A program made the translations under genes and the position numbers. This document shows, piece after piece, positions 1-8,442 of a DNA stretch of 20,811 bases. Positions within the stretch are counted from its first letter, which is position 1. Every line of letters starts with the position of its first letter. Source of the DNA: CAYTLQ01 sp964438715. Its GTDB lineage: Bacteria; Bacteroidota; Ignavibacteria; Ignavibacteriales; Ignavibacteriaceae. Location of the stretch: contig CAYTLQ010000041.1 in the NCBI GenBank assembly GCA_964438715.1, forward strand, positions 1 to 20,811, in the 5' to 3' direction. The notes below the pieces were generated by a model that saw nothing but the letters and a program-made list of their open reading frames with translations, did no database searches and was not told the DNA's origin.

Positions 1-2277
1 TCAGAAGCCTCACTTATTGAAGTGGCTCGTCCGGGAAGAGAAAATTTTTCAGAGCCTCTGTCGTATTATGGCACGAGCACAGTCTCTGTTTCGGAATCGA
101 ATAATTATCATCGTTCTCAAATCAATATCGCTTTAGTCGGCAATCCTAACTGCGGTAAAACCACGCTGTTTAATTTAATATCCGGCGCTCACGAGCGGGT
201 CGGGAATTATGGCGGTGTTACCATAGAAGCCAAGGAAGCGGAAATTGACTTCAATAATTACAGTCTCCGGCTTACCGATCTTCCCGGTACTTATTCACTC
301 ACAGAATATACTCCCGAGGAGCTTTTTGTCCGCAGTCATCTTCTTGAACAAAGCCCAGATATTGTCATTAATGTACTTGATGCATCGAATATTGAGCGGA
401 ACCTTTATCTTACCACGCAACTCATTGATATGAATGTAAAAGTGGTGATTGCGTTAAATATGTACGATGAACTCGAGGCTTCAGGTGCAAAACTCAACCA
501 CGCTCATCTTTCTGCATTACTCGGTATGCCGATTGTACCTACTGTTGCGGCAAAAGGTATAGGCATAAAAACACTTCTCGAAACAGCAATTAATACTTTT
601 AACGGTACCGAAAAAAACCAACGACTGATAAATATTAATTACGGTAACGAAATAGAATCACGCATCAGCAGTATTGTAGCATCACTCTCCTCCATTCCTT
701 CTCTTACCGACAAATATTCTTTGCGTTACCTTGCCGTGAAAATGCTGGAACAGGATAAGAGTACAATAAATGAGGTGATGTCTTTCTCCGGCGATACTTC
801 CATTTCTGCGCTTGCATCTGAAAATGTTAAGGCATTGGAGGCGGCATTTCGGGAGTCAGCTTCAACAGTTATTGCTGATGCAAAGTACGGCTTTATTGCC
901 GGCGCACTCGGCGAGTGTTACTTCCCGGCACCATCAGATAAAAAAAGCAGGAAAAAGGATATAGACAATATTCTAACACATAAATATTTCGGATTTCCCA
1001 TTTTTCTGTTTTTTATGTGGCTGATGTTTCAGGCAACTTTTACACTGGGCAGTTATCCAATGGACTGGATTGATACCGGTGTTTCCGCGCTCAGCGGATT
1101 TATTACAGATTCGATGCAGGAAAGTATGCTTCGTGATTTACTTGTTGATGGCATTATTGGCGGAGTTGGAGGCGTAATTATTTTCCTTCCGAATATTCTT
1201 CTTTTGTTTTTCTTTATCTCCTTAATGGAAGATACAGGGTATATGGCTCGTGCTGCATTTATTATGGATAAATTGATGCACAAAATCGGACTTCACGGTA
1301 AATCCTTTATTCCTCTGCTTATGGGATTTGGCTGTAATGTACCGGCAGTAATGGCTACCCGAACTCTGGAAAACAAGAAAGACCGCATATTAACTATGCT
1401 CATAACGCCTTTCATGTCCTGCAGTGCCCGTCTGCCTGTTTATGTGTTAATAATTTCTGCAACATTCCAGGCCTACCATGGAATGGTATTGCTGAGTATT
1501 TACCTGATAGGAATACTTGTAGCAGTACTTGTGGCAATGGTGCTAAAACGAGTTGCCTTCGCTCATCAGGATGTTCCTTTTGTTATGGAGTTACCTCCGT
1601 ACCGAATACCTACACTTCGGAACACGCTAAAGCACATGTGGTTTAAAGGTGTGCAATACATTAATAAAATGGGTACAGTCATATTACTTGCCTCGATACT
1701 CATCTGGGCTCTTGGATATTTTCCTCGAACAACAAAATTTTCAACCGATTACGACGCTCAGATAGAAAAAATCCGAAACTCGGAAACACTCTCAAAGGAT
1801 GATATTGAGAAACAAATATTTAGTATTGAGGTTATGAAAGAGAGTGAACGGCAGGCAAATTCATTTATTGGCAGAATGGGTAAATTTATTGAGCCGGCAA
1901 TTGTACCGTTAGGTTTTGATTGGAAAATTGGCGTCAGCATTCTTACAGGTCTGGCGGCAAAGGAAATTATCGTAAGTACAATGGGCGTATTATATCAGTC
2001 TGGTATTGAAGAAACTGAAAATTCTGTATCGCTTCAGCAAAAACTTAAAGAGCAGGTTCATACACACGGAGATTTGGCAGGACAGCGGGTTTTTACACCG
2101 CTTGCTGCGTTCAGTTTTATGATTTTTATCCTTATCTATTTCCCTTGTGTTGCAGTTATTGCCGCAATAAGAAAAGAATCGGATTGGAGATGGGCGGCAT
2201 TCACTATGATTTATACAACCGGTATAGCCTATTTGCTCTCGTTAATTATTTACCAGACAGGAAAGTTATTAGGATAA
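1..2277 (+). CDS. feoB: Ferrous iron transporter FeoB, C-terminal part of an apparent FeoA-FeoB fusion (5' end outside window)
   Basis: GTP-dependent inner-membrane Fe(II) importer. Numbering from the GTG at base 22, the G domain shows G1 GNPNCGKT (40-47), G2 with Thr67 in GGVT, G3 DLPG (86-89), G4 NMYD (146-149) and a G5-like VAAKG (175-179). Hydrophobic segments start near residue 320, and the two gate motifs are GCNVPA (437-442) and SCSARLPVY (466-474). The C-terminal half ends in several membrane helices. The reading frame is open to base 1. The codons before GTG read SEASLIEV, which resembles the last strand of FeoA, and about 39 residues separate it from the P-loop, whereas a stand-alone FeoB normally begins a few residues before it. 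I therefore treat GTG22 as an internal Val codon and the gene as a fusion running in from the left. No frameshift is seen. The stop lies 3 bases before the next gene. Confidence 0.96.
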   Translation, partial: SEASLIEVARPGRENFSEPLSYYGTSTVSVSESNNYHRSQINIALVGNPNCGKTTLFNLISGAHERVGNYGGVTIEAKEAEIDFNNYSLRLTDLPGTYSLTEYTPEELFVRSHLLEQSPDIVINVLDASNIERNLYLTTQLIDMNVKVVIALNMYDELEASGAKLNHAHLSALLGMPIVPTVAAKGIGIKTLLETAINTFNGTEKNQRLININYGNEIESRISSIVASLSSIPSLTDKYSLRYLAVKMLEQDKSTINEVMSFSGDTSISALASENVKALEAAFRESASTVIADAKYGFIAGALGECYFPAPSDKKSRKKDIDNILTHKYFGFPIFLFFMWLMFQATFTLGSYPMDWIDTGVSALSGFITDSMQESMLRDLLVDGIIGGVGGVIIFLPNILLLFFFISLMEDTGYMARAAFIMDKLMHKIGLHGKSFIPLLMGFGCNVPAVMATRTLENKKDRILTMLITPFMSCSARLPVYVLIISATFQAYHGMVLLSIYLIGILVAVLVAMVLKRVAFAHQDVPFVMELPPYRIPTLRNTLKHMWFKGVQYINKMGTVILLASILIWALGYFPRTTKFSTDYDAQIEKIRNSETLSKDDIEKQIFSIEVMKESERQANSFIGRMGKFIEPAIVPLGFDWKIGVSILTGLAAKEIIVSTMGVLYQSGIEETENSVSLQQKLKEQVHTHGDLAGQRVFTPLAAFSFMIFILIYFPCVAVIAAIRKESDWRWAAFTMIYTTGIAYLLSLIIYQTGKLLG

Positions 2278-2280
2278 GTT

Positions 2281-2439
2281 ATGCTGTTTGAAAATATCAT
2301 TGTTATGCTTATTCTTTTAACGAGTATTGTTGTTTCATTAGGTAAATTACGCAGAGCATTCGCAGTAAAAAAGCAGACGGGGTGCAATAGTGGCTGTACT
2401 TCCTGCCCACTCAAACAGGGTTGCAACGGAAACCCATAA
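2281..2439 (+). CDS. FeoB-associated Cys-rich small membrane protein (52 aa)
   Basis: This short ORF begins ATG three bases after the feoB stop and encodes 52 residues. Residues 5-20 (NIIVMLILLTSIVVSL) form one membrane helix. A basic stretch (KLRR, KK) follows, then a cysteine cluster C35-x3-C39-x2-C42-x5-C48. This layout, a single N-terminal helix plus a C-terminal Cys cluster directly behind feoB, matches the FeoB-associated Cys-rich membrane protein family. The role of that family is not firmly known; metal binding or FeoC-like assistance to FeoB is usually supposed. AGGA inside the end of feoB can serve as ribosome-binding site, so the gene is probably co-transcribed and translationally coupled with feoB. 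Confidence 0.85.
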   Translation: MLFENIIVMLILLTSIVVSLGKLRRAFAVKKQTGCNSGCTSCPLKQGCNGNP

Positions 2440-2494
2440 GACTTTACTTAATTCCACACTTCTTTTTATTTAGGTATAGCAGGAAATATTTTCT

Positions 2495-2502
2495 TACTTT
2501 TG
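2495..2502 (+). promoter_or_regulatory. Candidate Bacteroidota-type -7 element for the TPR gene
   Basis: TACTTTTG fits the TAnnTTTG -7 consensus of Bacteroidota sigma-ABfr promoters. It lies about 40 bases upstream of the ATG at 2542 in the only gap (2440-2541) before that gene. No clear TTG -33 element is seen; the upstream stretch is only T-rich. In an AT-rich gap the match could be chance. Confidence 0.35.
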
Positions 2503-2541
2503 TAAGTAATTACCCTTTTTTTATTATTAGAGATTCCTGTA

Positions 2542-4551
2542 ATGCACATTCGTTACGGTAACGGATTTCTATTTCTTTTCTTTCTGATTTTTTCCGGTTT
2601 TGTTTATTCACAGGATTTGCAGTCTGCCATTAATGCATATAAATCCGGACGATATCAGGAAGCCTCAGTACTTTTCGAAAATGTTCTGAAAAACGGAAAT
2701 GGTAATAAAGATGCGTATATGGCCGCCGTTGACTGCTACCTTCGTCTGAAAAATTTCACAAAGGCTATTTATTGGTTAGAAAAAAGCCTTGCCCGCTTCG
2801 GGAACGATTTTTCTGCCGAGTACGCGCTTTCTCAACTCTATACACAAACAGGTAATTACTCCAAATCACTTGATGCATTATTGGCGTTACTTAAAAAGTA
2901 TCCCGACTCCTCTGCAGTACTAAAAAATGATATCTCAGATGTTTTTGTACTTCTCGGAAATTCACAATTCAACAAGGAGAACTTCAACGGCAGTATTGAA
3001 AACTTTAAACAAGCTCTCATTTACAACAATAAAAATATTGATGCAAAAAAAAATCTCGCAATTACTTTTATCCGGCTCAAGCGCTATAGCGAAGCTCTCC
3101 CCTATGCTGAAGATACATACAAAGTACTTCCCGATGATAAAATTACAAGGCAGATGTACTTTGAAGTACTGATTGGATTAGAGCTGTTCGAGAAAGCTCT
3201 CGTAGTTGCAAAAAAATTGGCAGATGACGAACCCGATGACATAAAAATACAATTAAATCTTGCTATGTTGCATCGCTATAACCAAAATGCTGAGGATGCC
3301 TATCTGGTATATGAATCTCTTCGAATGAAATTTCCTGAAAATAAAGATGTTGTGACTGCTGAAACTGATTTATTATTGCTTATTGGTGAAAGTGATAAAG
3401 TTATCAATATTTATCGGGACTTTCTTACACTTCGCCCTTACGATGAGGAAATTAATCTTGCTCTGGGAGGCATTTACGAAAATAAGAAAATGTACGACTC
3501 TGCCCTCTCGGTTTATCGTTTTATGCAGGTCAATAACATCGGAGAAGAAGGAGGATTGAATATAGCAAAAGTCTTTATTACGATGGGGAAGAAAGACACT
3601 GCAATTACTGTTTTGAAGGAATATATTAAAAAAGTACCTCGCCGCCCGGAGGCGTTTTATTTGATAACTGAATTATTGAAAGAAAAAAAGAGTTATCAGG
3701 AAGTTCAGAACTACCTTATCGATGGAATAACACTTTTCCCCACAGAAGTATTGCTGAGTATCGATCTGGCAAAGCTGTTAATCAATCGGAATAATCCCGA
3801 TTCTGCTTTAATTGTCCTTGATAATATTCGCGGTGTACATAACGAATATCCGGAGATCAATTATCTTTTCGGCACTATTTTCCGGGACAGAAATGATTCT
3901 GCAAAGGCACAGTTTTATTTTATTCGCACCATAAAGTACGGTTTAAAGAGATCTGAAATTTTACAAATGGGACTGCTTCAACAAACTTCAACTCTAATAA
4001 ACAATTCCTCAAATCAGGATTCCGCACAACAAACTGCTAATCAGTTAGATACTCTTCGGATGTTTTTAAAAGCCTCATTCGATAGTCTTAGAGAACTTGT
4101 TAACGACGAAAAATACCTGCAGATTCTTGATGACCTGATAAAGGATGTTCCTTCAGGAGCAGTACTGTATCTTTACAAAGCAAAATATCTTAATGAAATC
4201 GGAAACTTCGATGAGGCAGAGAAGAACATTGATTACTCTTTGCGCCTGGCTTACTCATCGGAAGAAGTGCAGAGAGAAGCAGGAATTTTTTTCGAGGCAC
4301 GGGGCAATTTCGAGAAAGCGCTTGAAGCATTTCGGGCGGCTTTTACTCTAAATAATAAAGAACCTTTTTACTGCAGTAAAATAATCGATAATGCAATGAG
4401 GGTAGGCAGACTTAACGAAATCTGCGATTATTGGAAAGCTCTCTATCTTGCAGACAAAAGAAAAACAGTACTGCGTGAGTTTCTCATTGAAGCTCTGCAT
4501 AAATCCGGAAGAACTGAAGAAGCACAAGCCATAATAAATGAAATAAAATAA
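2542..4551 (+). CDS. Secreted tetratricopeptide-repeat protein
   Basis: 669 residues. The N-terminus is a signal peptide (hydrophobic FLFLFFLIFSGF, probable cleavage after VYS before Gln24), so the protein should be periplasmic or outer-membrane attached; there is no lipobox Cys. From residue 25 to about 470, 34-residue helical repeats follow each other with TPR-type Ala/Gly/Tyr spacing (for example A-Y-K-S-G-R-Y-Q-E-A near 32-41, and G-N-Y-S-K-S-L-D-A). A Gln/Asn/Ser-rich linker lies at about 477-505. A second TPR block covers about 535-669 (G-N-F-D-E-A, G-N-F-E-K-A-L-E-A-F). No catalytic domain is visible, so it is likely a protein-protein scaffold. The ATG at 2542 gives the signal peptide; the ribosome-binding site is weak. 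It is convergent with the giant operon, so a shared role is possible but not shown. Confidence 0.9.
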   Translation: MHIRYGNGFLFLFFLIFSGFVYSQDLQSAINAYKSGRYQEASVLFENVLKNGNGNKDAYMAAVDCYLRLKNFTKAIYWLEKSLARFGNDFSAEYALSQLYTQTGNYSKSLDALLALLKKYPDSSAVLKNDISDVFVLLGNSQFNKENFNGSIENFKQALIYNNKNIDAKKNLAITFIRLKRYSEALPYAEDTYKVLPDDKITRQMYFEVLIGLELFEKALVVAKKLADDEPDDIKIQLNLAMLHRYNQNAEDAYLVYESLRMKFPENKDVVTAETDLLLLIGESDKVINIYRDFLTLRPYDEEINLALGGIYENKKMYDSALSVYRFMQVNNIGEEGGLNIAKVFITMGKKDTAITVLKEYIKKVPRRPEAFYLITELLKEKKSYQEVQNYLIDGITLFPTEVLLSIDLAKLLINRNNPDSALIVLDNIRGVHNEYPEINYLFGTIFRDRNDSAKAQFYFIRTIKYGLKRSEILQMGLLQQTSTLINNSSNQDSAQQTANQLDTLRMFLKASFDSLRELVNDEKYLQILDDLIKDVPSGAVLYLYKAKYLNEIGNFDEAEKNIDYSLRLAYSSEEVQREAGIFFEARGNFEKALEAFRAAFTLNNKEPFYCSKIIDNAMRVGRLNEICDYWKALYLADKRKTVLREFLIEALHKSGRTEEAQAIINEIK

Positions 4552-4632
4552 ATTTATCTCATTTATAAATAACTTTTCTAATAAGCATTCAAAACAGTAG
4601 AAAAATATTAAGGCAGAAAATATTAAAGTAAG

Positions 4633-4663
4633 TTACACTCCCCGGCAAAGCAAGGGAGTGTAA
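4633..4663 (-). terminator. Hairpin between convergent genes, probable terminator of the giant operon
   Basis: TTACACTCCC (4633-4642) and GGGAGTGTAA (4654-4663) are perfect 10-base inverted repeats around an 11-base loop, about 60 bases past the stop of the barrel gene. On the minus strand the stem is followed by a broken T-rich run (CTTACTTTAATATTTTC). On the plus strand it lies 81 bases past the TPR gene but is followed by A-rich sequence, so it suits the minus-strand operon better. It may serve both directions. The rest of the 4552-4721 gap is AT-rich with no gene seen. Confidence 0.6.
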
Positions 4664-4721
4664 ACTGAAAAAAGATAGCTGACCGTTAAGTAAAAATGTG
4701 CTATAAATTTTTATTTATCTC

Positions 4722-6452
4722 TCAGAAGCGGTAAGCCCATGTAAGGGTGGTTGTGTGTTCCTTAAAAGAAATGGGTCTTGGTCCTTTACCGTTGAAGTAA
4801 TTACCCCGATATTGTAAAACTATACTGCTTTGTTGAAATACCTGATACGATGATTGAAAGGTAAGAGCGCCAACAGTACTCATACTGGATTTTACATTCG
4901 AGTACGAGATCGCATTTTGCAGTTTATCATCGAACATTTTATACCCTAACTTTGCGGTAAGAGATTCATTTATATTTTTTCCTCTGGGTCCTAAATCAGT
5001 GGTATTAGAAACAAACCCGAGAGTAACAGATAACTGCTTCGTAATTAGTGAAGTAAGTGAAACATTCGGGTTCTCTGAAACAACTTCATTATCACCCCGA
5101 ATTTTACTTTTAGCCTCAGTATTCGTGTTACTTATTCCGGTTGTAAGATTATGATCAATATTAAAAAGTTTAAACATTAGTGTGATGTTTGCAATCAAAA
5201 CTTTTGTTGTATTATCCACCTTTAAAGTATCATTCTTTGAATTATTCCCCATCGTATTACCGGTAGAATTAACGGTAAGTGACATCCATTTGAAAGGACG
5301 CATTGCAACCATTACCCCGATAACCTCTCTTTTTGTGGTATAAAGTTTTTGATTACTGGTATTATCGGTTTGCTGTTGAAAATTTGTCTGAATGACAAGA
5401 CCACCGGAAAACAGGTTTAAGCCGATTAAATTATTTATTATCTGTCTATCGTTAATCAGTGAACCCATACCAAGAGATGTATAACCGGGTCCCACAAGAG
5501 TATAAGCCGTTTTCAGGTTAAACGGTGTTGTTTGGATCGCCATTTCACTATACAAAGCGGCATCAGCATTCGTGGTAAGGCGTGGAGTATAATACTTGCT
5601 GATTTCCTCAGGGATATCTTTATTATTGACCACATCACTGTACAAATCGGCAGTAAATAGACTTACGGCAATCTCGTTTTTCAGACGAAACGAATTATTA
5701 AATAATGCCATACCCCAGTTCACTCCTGTAATAAGATTTTCCTTTGGGGTAACGCCTTTATAAGTTGTGTCAATTCGTACTGATGAACCGGTAACAATTG
5801 TATCAACTTTTTGAAAGATGGTACGGGGAACTGAGTTTTTATCATCATAACTGCGAACAAAATTAAAATGAAAATGCCAGCCGCCTTCATCACCCAGACC
5901 CAGCTTGCCACCATATATAGTTCTCTCAAACGCAGAATTTGAACTTCCATCAATAACTGCTTTTTGGGTTTTACCACTTGCAATTTGTAGTCGGAAAATT
6001 CCCGGTGTAAGTTCCAATCCGTAACCATTAATATTTACATCTGTCAGTGTAAATTGCGATACCGGCATGGAGAAATCGCCATAATGAAATTTACCCCAAC
6101 TCCATTCAGGAGTAAATCCAATAGTGTTGATATCCTGCTTTGCCCCACTGCCTTCAGAGGAGAGAAACAGATCAAAATTTAGAATTATCCTGTCAAAGAG
6201 ACTAATTGATGGACGAAAGTACATTCTTCCTGAGGAGCCGGGCCTTCTGCTCTCTCTGCCGGAAATACTATATGATTCGCCATACATCCCTGCTTCACCG
6301 CTAATTTTAATATATTCGGAGGCTGTACTCCAGAATGAGTCACTTTTTACAGAATCGGGACTGCCGGTTTGTTGCTGGTCCATCTCCTGAGCAAACAGGT
6401 TTAATCCTAAACAAAAGAGAAACAGAGATAAAGTTTTATTCAAATTTAACAT
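4722..6452 (-). CDS. Outer-membrane beta-barrel protein, third gene of the giant operon
   Basis: 576 residues. A signal peptide (LSLFLFCLGLNLFA, cleavage before Gln22) is followed by a short polar stretch and then by alternating hydrophobic/polar strands to the C-terminus, which ends TWAYRF with a terminal aromatic Phe, as in outer-membrane barrels. Residues about 50-165 form the most distinctive part: SRRP (68-71), a Gly/Tyr-rich strand, GFTPEWSW and HYGDFSMP (112-130), and GLELTPGIFR (145-154). From memory this pattern (RRP, then P-x-W/Y-x-W with H-x-G-x-x-x-M, then G-x-x-L-x-PG-x-x-R) recurs in unassigned Bacteroidota barrel proteins found beside TANFOR and FN3 proteins; I could not check this. 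No TonB box or plug domain is seen. It starts 17 bases inside the FN3 gene. Role unknown; possibly an anchor or export pore for the upstream products. Confidence 0.85.
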   Translation of the reverse strand: MLNLNKTLSLFLFCLGLNLFAQEMDQQQTGSPDSVKSDSFWSTASEYIKISGEAGMYGESYSISGRESRRPGSSGRMYFRPSISLFDRIILNFDLFLSSEGSGAKQDINTIGFTPEWSWGKFHYGDFSMPVSQFTLTDVNINGYGLELTPGIFRLQIASGKTQKAVIDGSSNSAFERTIYGGKLGLGDEGGWHFHFNFVRSYDDKNSVPRTIFQKVDTIVTGSSVRIDTTYKGVTPKENLITGVNWGMALFNNSFRLKNEIAVSLFTADLYSDVVNNKDIPEEISKYYTPRLTTNADAALYSEMAIQTTPFNLKTAYTLVGPGYTSLGMGSLINDRQIINNLIGLNLFSGGLVIQTNFQQQTDNTSNQKLYTTKREVIGVMVAMRPFKWMSLTVNSTGNTMGNNSKNDTLKVDNTTKVLIANITLMFKLFNIDHNLTTGISNTNTEAKSKIRGDNEVVSENPNVSLTSLITKQLSVTLGFVSNTTDLGPRGKNINESLTAKLGYKMFDDKLQNAISYSNVKSSMSTVGALTFQSSYQVFQQSSIVLQYRGNYFNGKGPRPISFKEHTTTLTWAYRF

Positions 6453-8442
6453 CCGGCTCTCCTGGTTCTATTTCTAATGGCTGTACTACACCACAGGGTT
6501 CGCTCCAATCACTTTCATTACCCGATGTATCAACCGCTCTGATTTTATAAAAGTATGTCATATCGCCGGTTGCATCAGTAAAACGAGTATCCTTCACAGG
6601 TTTTGAATTAAGCAGCTCAAAATTTCCGTTTGGTAATAACGAGCGGTACACATTATAACCGGCCAGGTCGTTTTCAAAAACTGCGACCCATGTAACGGTT
6701 ACTCCACCTTTCTTATTAAGAACTGCATCGAGATGGGGAACAGCGGCTGGTATTAATAAATCTTTCAAAGTTACCGCATTGCTTGAGGTTTGTGTGCTTT
6801 TATTGCCGGCGCTGTCAATTGCCTCTGCAGAATAAATATATGTTTCAAGTAATTTTCCGGTGGAATCAGTAATAACAGCAGGCAATGAACGAAGAGTAGT
6901 TAGTAATTGCGTTTTTGAACCGGGTGCAGTACTTTTTCGATAAATATTTACTTTAGCTGCATCCGGGTCCGGCGTCATACCAACCCTTACCTCAATCACT
7001 TCGCCAACCATAACCTTTGCAGTTATTGGTGCAGGATCTCTCGGCGGGACCCGATCAACATATCGCATAAAAAGTGTATCGCTTTGCATGCCCTCGAGAT
7101 CAACTTTATCAACTGCACTGACGGTATAATAATAATATTTTCCCGGCAGTAAAGTCTTACCATCATAACCGCTATCAATGAATGTTGTTGTTGTAGTTTT
7201 TCCAATGCGTGCAATAATTTCTCTGCTCTCGCCGCGGTATACCACATATTGTTTAATATCTGATGAGGGAGATGCTTTCCATTCAAGTTTAATATATTGA
7301 CCGACTAATGAATGTTTCAAACCACTGGGGGGAAGTGGCGGCACTGTATCCAGAATTTCTCCCACCGCAAGAGAGCTTAGACGGCTTTCCTTATTATTCT
7401 TCGTTACCGAAGTGACATAATAGTAATAAATCACTGCCGGCTTTGGTGTTACATCTTCAAACAGGGGACTTGTTTTTTCAATAAGTTTTTTATTGAGTTT
7501 CAGACTATCCTGTTTACCCTTCTCTCTCCGGTAAACATTATAGCCGGCAACTGAAGGATCTGTTGCCTCACTCCATACAAGCAAAACACTTGATTTGTTT
7601 ACCTGACTAACAAGTCCGGGAGGCGGGTCAGGAATGGTATTGCTGATTAGTTTAACGCTAATACTTTTTGAAGGTTGACTTTCGACCCCCAAAATATCTA
7701 CGGCGGTTACATAATAAACCGCATTTTCTTCATTACTTTTAATTAACTCTCTGTAAACTGGCTTCGATGCATCGTTGCGTAAAATAATTTTCTGGTTTAC
7801 TTTTACAAATACCCCCAATGAGTCTTTCTTATAAACATTAAATCGGGTTGCAAGATTGCTCATATCATTTTCCCATTTCGGGTAGTCCCATTCAAGAGAG
7901 AGTACGGAACCTGAAATTTCCGAACTGAGCGATGTAGGGGCAGAGGGAGGTACACTTACAGCTTTAACCGTTTTTGTTACTTCCTGAAGAACTCTGCCAT
8001 AAATATTACGGTATTCTATTTTATACTCGTATGTGGCTCCTGCTGAAGCGGTATTGTCATAAAAAAGCCTGCCTGCAGCTTGTGCAGCACCGGGAAAAAG
8101 GAGAGAAATTATAGATGACTTAAAGTTGTTACCCATTATGTATCTGTCGATAGTGTTTAAATCATCTGCGCCGCTATACTCCAGAACATCATCAACATCA
8201 TTACCCAAAAGTTCAATAATCTGTGTAATTTCTTCCGATGGCCGAAGAGGTAAAGAATCGTTGAGAGCTTCAAAATTACCACCCGGACTTCTGCGGGAAA
8301 CAACAATTTGTTCATCAAATTCCGGTGCAACAGTGAGCAGTAATGCCACCCGTTTTCCGTCGAAGGAACTAAGTACATTATACTCCTGAGCAAACAAAGG
8401 AAGTAGAAGAAGAACAACAATAAAATAAATTCTAATTACCAT
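6436..8442 (-). CDS. Secreted multi-domain fibronectin type III protein, second gene of the giant operon
   Basis: 668 residues with a signal peptide (VIRIYFIVVLLLLPLFA, cleavage before Gln19). Residues about 20-165 look like a diverged FN3 unit with a helical insertion. Five clearer FN3 domains of about 95 residues follow to near residue 650. Each opens with a Pro-rich edge (PPSAP, IPDPPP, VPPLPP, VPPRDP, IPAAVP), has a Trp- or Val-bearing strand (LEWDY, LVWSEA, LEWKAS, VTWVAV), a YNVYR-type strand, and ends in an AVD-type strand (VTAVD, VSAVD, IRAVD). The last is a DTSGNESDWSEP turn. The C-terminus is acidic (EIEPGEPDVKFE) with no type IX secretion domain or anchor visible. Its ATG overlaps the giant's stop by 7 bases and its tail overlaps the barrel gene by 17. 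FN3 stacks are normally binding or spacer modules; no enzyme domain is seen. Confidence 0.9.
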   Translation of the reverse strand: MVIRIYFIVVLLLLPLFAQEYNVLSSFDGKRVALLLTVAPEFDEQIVVSRRSPGGNFEALNDSLPLRPSEEITQIIELLGNDVDDVLEYSGADDLNTIDRYIMGNNFKSSIISLLFPGAAQAAGRLFYDNTASAGATYEYKIEYRNIYGRVLQEVTKTVKAVSVPPSAPTSLSSEISGSVLSLEWDYPKWENDMSNLATRFNVYKKDSLGVFVKVNQKIILRNDASKPVYRELIKSNEENAVYYVTAVDILGVESQPSKSISVKLISNTIPDPPPGLVSQVNKSSVLLVWSEATDPSVAGYNVYRREKGKQDSLKLNKKLIEKTSPLFEDVTPKPAVIYYYYVTSVTKNNKESRLSSLAVGEILDTVPPLPPSGLKHSLVGQYIKLEWKASPSSDIKQYVVYRGESREIIARIGKTTTTTFIDSGYDGKTLLPGKYYYYTVSAVDKVDLEGMQSDTLFMRYVDRVPPRDPAPITAKVMVGEVIEVRVGMTPDPDAAKVNIYRKSTAPGSKTQLLTTLRSLPAVITDSTGKLLETYIYSAEAIDSAGNKSTQTSSNAVTLKDLLIPAAVPHLDAVLNKKGGVTVTWVAVFENDLAGYNVYRSLLPNGNFELLNSKPVKDTRFTDATGDMTYFYKIRAVDTSGNESDWSEPCGVVQPLEIEPGEPDVKFE
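6459..6463 (-). promoter_or_regulatory. Shine-Dalgarno site of the barrel gene inside the FN3 gene
   Basis: The minus strand reads AGGAG, 6 bases before the ATG at 6452. It lies within the codons for the FN3 protein's acidic tail. It fixes the barrel start codon and indicates translational coupling. Confidence 0.75.

Noticed and set aside
22..24. GTG as the true feoB start
   Set aside because: The frame is open upstream, SEASLIEV looks like FeoA, and the P-loop would be unusually far from the start.
4722..6452. TonB-dependent receptor for the barrel gene
   Set aside because: At 576 residues it is shorter than usual, and no TonB box or plug domain motif can be seen.
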